Assembly: GCF_043290135.1 (NCBI RefSeq)
Contig: NC_134710.1
Span: forward strand, 201,804,692-201,868,691
Length of the DNA stretch: 64,000 nucleotides
Reading direction: 5' to 3'
DNA from: Rhipicephalus microplus
Lineage: Eukaryota; Arthropoda; Arachnida; Ixodida; Ixodidae
The translations under genes and the position numbers were made by a program. Shown here in pieces: positions 60,161 to 64,000 of this stretch (the stretch's first letter is position 1; the number at the start of each line of letters is the position of its first letter). The notes beneath the pieces are model-generated. The model was not told where the DNA came from. It did not search any database and worked only from the letters and a program-made list of their open reading frames with translations.

Positions 60161-63100
60161 CTGCAAAAGAAGATGCACAGCCCATGTCGTAATGGATGGC
60201 GTACGTGCGGGCTCTTGTTGTTTGTCATAAGATTTCACTTTTCTTTGAGAGCTTTTTCCTTTATATTCTACGTTCTCCAGAGACCATTTTTACTTTTTTG
60301 TCTTTCGATTCATGAGTAGTGATTTAAACTTTTCAAACGTCCATGCAATAGAGAGTGCTCACACCTTCACTTGAGCAAACTGCCTCTCACACTGACATCA
60401 ATTGGAGTAATGCTGCTATATTTCAGTGAGACCGATGACGTGAAGCTGTCGGTAACAGATGGCCTCACTGCAGGCTTGCTGCTCTCGCGTTCTTGTTTCG
60501 CATGAACCTCAAGTCGCTATAGGCTCAAATGCTAAATCTGCAAGTGTACGTTCCTTCCTTAATAAGGATGTGAAATTGGACAGATGGCGGAGTCTTAACG
60601 TCGTCTTTCTTGTGAAGTCCAATATGCGACGTGAAAACTTAAACTGTTCACATTGAGATATTGCTGTTAGGATAATTATCGGAATCATGTTCACGTGTCA
60701 TAACTGTGAGACTCTTTTTGTAAAAATCTTTTCATTTTTTTAAAAGATGTTTGAAAAAGAGGAAGTAGCCAATGGGCCAAGTTGGAACATACTGTTGACG
60801 ATCAGCGCAAAAAAGGACACGAAAACACATCGGAGTGCACGACACAAGCGCTGTTTTTTTTCTTACAACTGAAAGTGTGCTTTCGTGTGCTTTTTTGCGC
60901 TGATTACAATGACATTTGGAAGAAGTTCGTGAGTATTCACTGTTTTTAGGATTCACCTCTCATTGTGATGCATTTGGTAAGTATTGTGCCACCCAGAGAC
61001 GATGGCGGAGAAGGTCATGATGCAGATGTCACCAACAGACAATGCACGATTGCGAAGACCCTTTTGAACGCAACTCTTGTTTTTTTGTGTTACAGTGCCG
61101 TTATCTCAATGGGTCCCTGTAAATTTAGCCTACAGCACTGCCCATTCCAATGACTGTTGGCTGACGTGGCATCTCTAACAGTCCTGTATAGTTTGGTACC
61201 ACAACTTTTCTTTCACAGATGCATCAGCAGTATTGAAGAAATAAAAATTGTTCCATGTAAAAAAACACGAAACCTTTAAAGTGTAGGCATGCTTACCAAA
61301 AAACCAGCAACCAGGTTGCGATTTTCCTCCGTTTGGATAAAAGTTAACATGGCCGAAGGGACTCTCGATGCCCAGTAGTCCTGCAAGAACGTTACTTCCG
61401 GCAGTTGTGTGGATAGCGTCTACATATTCTGCATCATCTTTGCATACTTGGAAGTCATAGGTCTCGAAAAGTGGACCGGCTGCGTCCAGCGCTGGAAGAA
61501 AGTAAGTTACCTTTGTCAGAAAAACGTATGCATTGTGCCACGTGATTGCAGAGAACGCACTTTAGAAGGCTGTGTTCTGCATCAGTTAAAAAAGCTTACG
61601 AAATATCTACACGAGCTTATGCTTATAGCTTCAGAACATATATGAACAATAGGCAGGAGCAGCACCGCCTAACTTAATTCCACTTGCTGCTTATTTAGGG
61701 TCAATTATTCGGCTTAATTGCTTGTAATATTAATTTAGAGAAAACTGCACCTCCAAAGTCGGAATATGGTGACATTTATTAGGCCTTCATTCCTTGAAAA
61801 GCAGAAAGACCGTGAAAATGCTTCTAAATGACAGTGATCCGCCTGTTACAATGGTTCATTAGTTTATAGGACAACGTCTCAAATCCAGCTGCTTCATCAA
61901 TATAACGTAAAATCATTATTTTTTTTATAGAAGTTCTAAAACTCGGGCTAGTTTCTAATAATTTTCAAACACGAAGACTAGCGCTCGCCGGTAAGATTGA
62001 AGGAAAAACTAAGCTACTGTTCGCTGTACGCAAGTGCGAATCGCGTTTTTTTTTTTTTTGTCAGCTGGTGCTGTTAACTTGCTTTGTTTTGTGTGGCTAG
62101 TAAACAATAAGAAAATATATATGATAGGCAAACGGATATTCTGTATTAAAATTTTGTTATACAAGGCAACCCATTTTCAAGACAAGTTTTGCACAGCATG
62201 GTATTGCCACCGACGTTAGCTACAGAATGAAGTTTAAGGTCCAGCTGCAATCTGGATGTTTGTAAGTTTGTAAGTGAAGAATACAATGTATCATGTACCT
62301 AGTATAAGTACGTATACCTAAAGATACGTAGCATAGTTTTATATTGATTAAGTGTCTCGCCATGGTGCTGTTCAGGTGGCAATGCCTGAAGAAATCTTGC
62401 GTATTCGCGGATTGCAAAATAATGGGAAGTACTTGTTCATGGTGAGAAAAAACCGTTTAGTTTGTTAACAACCAGCGTAAAATTGAGTTAGCCTACTTTT
62501 TTTTGTTTTTACCCAATCGCTCTAGAGTGGAGGAGGGGCGAAGATGTGACGCATACCAGTGATACGCCCAATTTTGGTTCCAGTTGCATTGAAGAAGTGG
62601 CGCCCGCAGAATCCGGCAACTTGTGCTCCGAGACTGAAGCCAACAAGGTAGGTTTTTGAGGCTGTCACTGTGTGTGGATACGCGCGTGTAAGTTTTTGAA
62701 TCAGCAAGGACACCTGGCGGCCAACCAAAGCAGAGTTTGCAGCCGCCGAAATGTAGTCTGGTGCCTTACAGCCCTTGCTCCAGTCGACCAATACAAGGTT
62801 CACATCCTTCTGCAAGTGCAGAAAAACGTTCTACTATGAGCCAAGCGTGCCAACTAAGACTTCTGCGTAGTCACACTTGGTTTCACGTGCGTGTTCAGGC
62901 ATGATGACACAGTTATCAACAATATAAGAGTTTCCCTACAGATTTATATGAAGGACATTATATCTCAACAACACAAAGACTTTAGGACGCCACGATCATT
63001 GCCATCACTGTCAGACTGTTTTTGTCTACTGGATGGACGAAGGCTTCTATCAATGATATCTAGTTCATTCTATCCTAAGTATAGTGGTTCACGCTCATCC

Positions 63101-63584
63101 GCATGACTTTTGTGACGTGCCTGTGTTCACCCAGTAGTGAAAATATAGGCTATAATTATTTGTATTGATTGAGCTGCCATCTCTTCTACTTGGACTTCAC
63201 CAGTGCCACAATCCGACCACGTTGAAATATCGATCACGCTTTTTTGTTGTTATTTTTTTTCAAGCCGCTCACCAAGTTCAAAAAGGCCTCTTTCATGTTG
63301 AGCACCCACTTCTTCGACGCTGAGGCACCGAAGCCGTGGATAACAAACACCAGTTCCTTGGTTTCCTTGAAGTGGGTCCCGTTGAGCGTGGCGTTGTCAG
63401 CGTAGTCTAGTACCACCGGCTCATCCTTGTTAAGTCGTGAGTAGAGCAAAAATGTGGTGCCGATGACTTCTGGTGACTTAGGGCTGGAGGCGAAGTGTGA
63501 AAACTTTCCGCCAAGGCGATCGAAGCAACCGACCTCGCCGTAGCACACTGAGTCATCGCTGTAGAGGGCACCCTTGGGAAGTTT
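59931..63584 (-). CDS. LipB: secreted pancreatic-lipase-like protein, 3' four exons
   Basis: Exons 63584-63273, 62809-62557, 61491-61297 and 60160-59931 join in consistent phase to 329 aa; the signal-peptide exon must lie beyond 64000. It is the tandem paralogue of LipA. Visible motifs (numbered from the first visible residue) are SVCYGEVGCF, oxyanion HGF at 83-85, GFSLG with Ser163, Asp191 in ALDAAGPLFE, and His259 in CHHRRS. The lid between Cys250 and Cys257 is six residues (WFFDLF), more hydrophobic than the LipA lid (DTFSLS). Possible N-glycosylation at NAT, NGT and NATG. No PLAT domain. Expected role is extracellular lipid or phospholipid hydrolysis, for example in gut or saliva; tissue is not shown by sequence. 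Introns are all short (463, 1065, 1136 bp). Confidence 0.9.
60161..61296 (-). other. LipB intron (1136 bp) with inverted repeat
   Basis: Donor GTAAGC, acceptor TTTTGCAG. Contains the hairpin-forming repeat at 60801-60904. No exon inside. Confidence 0.7.
60801..60904. repeat. 24-bp inverted repeat in LipB intron
   Basis: ATCAGCGCAAAAAAGGACAC and four more bases at 60801-60824 pair with the reverse at 60881-60904 with one mismatch, around an intervening segment that is itself CACGACACAAGCGCTG-rich. It looks like a small MITE. Confidence 0.75.
61297..61491 (-). CDS. LipB exon with catalytic Asp
   Basis: Acceptor ACTTTCTTCCAG, then CGCTGGACGCAGCC. Encodes ALDAAGPLFETYDFQVC, VDAIHTTAGSNVL, GHVNFYPNGGKSQPGC. 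Donor GTAAGC, phase 1. 195 nt. In the usual LDPAGP motif the Pro is replaced by Ala; the Asp is kept. Confidence 0.93.
61492..62556 (-). other. LipB intron (1065 bp)
   Basis: Orthologous in position to the 17.8-kb LipA intron 3. No transposon recognised. Confidence 0.75.
62557..62809 (-). CDS. LipB exon with nucleophile Ser
   Basis: Acceptor TGCACTTGCAG then AAGGATGTG, giving KDVNLVLVDWSKGC. NSALVGRQVSLLIQKL and YLVGFSLGAQVAGFCGRHFF follow. Donor GTATGC after ATCACTG, phase 1. 253 nt. Confidence 0.95.
63273..63584 (-). CDS. First visible LipB exon (oxyanion HGF)
   Basis: The acceptor TTTGACATGTGCAG precedes AAACTTCCC. Encodes SVCYGEVGCFDRLGGKF, TTFLLYSRLNKDEPVVLDY and LVFVIHGFGASASKKWVLN. 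Donor GTGAGC after TTG, phase 0. The ATG upstream of the acceptor is out of frame, so the true start is in an earlier exon. Confidence 0.92.
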
Positions 63585-64000
63585 CTGCACATGTCAAAGG
63601 CAGAGATTTTGTAAGCTTTTTTTTTACCCTCAGAATGCGCGATAGTTTCAAATACATCTTTTCCCAAAAAGGCTCTCTCAGCGGAATAGTTAACGCAAAA
63701 ACATTGTTCATATAAGAATGTTTATTCAATATAGTATAATAAAACAGTAGAGTATGAAATTTAGCCTACGAAATTTAGCCTTAATTGTTTCCATATAGGA
63801 AAAAAATGCAGTACCGTGTTGCATTATTTTTTTTACTTCAGTGGAAAGTGCAATACGTAACTATTTGCTAAATGAAACATGCAAGACTACGGAAGTTGTA
63901 AGCTTGCTTTTTTGTTGAACATTGGCTAAGATTTGAGAGATGCGTACTTCTTTCGGCGTCTAATGGGCAGGTTTCGTTGCAGTTGTTTTTCTCGCGTGTT
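63585..64000 (-). other. Partial LipB intron 1, no signal exon found
   Basis: No ATG followed by a hydrophobic stretch and a phase-0 donor could be found here. The first exon probably lies further right. Confidence 0.5.

Noticed and set aside
62522..62556. Coding extension past the LipB exon end
   Set aside because: Open frame continues but ATCACTG followed by GTATGC is the conserved donor position, identical in LipA.

Overview
The window is arthropod nuclear DNA, almost certainly from a hard tick (Ixodidae). The main evidence is a set of tRNA-headed SINEs of the Ruka type known from ixodid ticks: A and B boxes, a conserved body, and a TCAATCAATC tail. Three copies have clear 11-14 bp target-site duplications and a fourth, 5'-truncated copy has an 11-bp one. 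Other tick-like traits are abundant GATA, CTGT, AT and TG microsatellites, Ty3/Gypsy and LINE debris, foldback elements and MITEs, and genes split into small exons across very long introns. There is no bacterial-style gene organisation, no CRISPR array and no rRNA.

Only two host genes can be supported, both on the minus strand. They are tandem paralogues of a secreted pancreatic-lipase-like (alpha/beta hydrolase) protein. LipA runs from a candidate signal-peptide exon at 51390-51256 through exons at 36312-35995, 35665-35413 and 17634-17440 to 16077-15800 (392 aa if exon 1 is correctly assigned). LipB has exons at 63584-63273, 62809-62557, 61491-61297 and 60160-59931 (329 aa visible); its signal exon lies beyond the right edge. 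Exon phases match throughout and two exon lengths (253 and 195 nt) are identical. Both keep the Ser-Asp-His triad, but the lid between its two cysteines is only six residues, which resembles phospholipase A1-type members more than classical triglyceride lipases.

Layout: 1-15.8 kb is intergenic, with a LINE tail, Ruka SINEs, microsatellites, an 870-bp palindromic element, a 460-bp MITE and three copies of a GAGT-rich repeat. 15.8-51.4 kb is LipA. Its 17.8-kb intron (17.6-35.4 kb) holds a tandem satellite of about 143-bp period, a decayed Ty3/Gypsy pol on the minus strand with a MITE inside its RNase H region, a decayed LINE with its own nested insertion, and long GATA arrays. Its 14.9-kb first intron (36.3-51.3 kb) holds a Ty3/Gypsy element with two 182-bp LTRs that landed inside an AT microsatellite, followed by a 1.15-kb palindrome carrying tRNA-like modules and by TG arrays. 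51.4-59.8 kb is intergenic with more SINEs. 59.8-63.6 kb is compact LipB.

The two lipase genes therefore give a natural comparison of the same exon set with and without transposon-driven intron inflation. I see no convincing new multi-gene system. The best leads are the mini-lid lipase pair, the two large palindromic elements, and the repeat families associated with GATA arrays. All coordinates of splice sites and element ends were read by eye.
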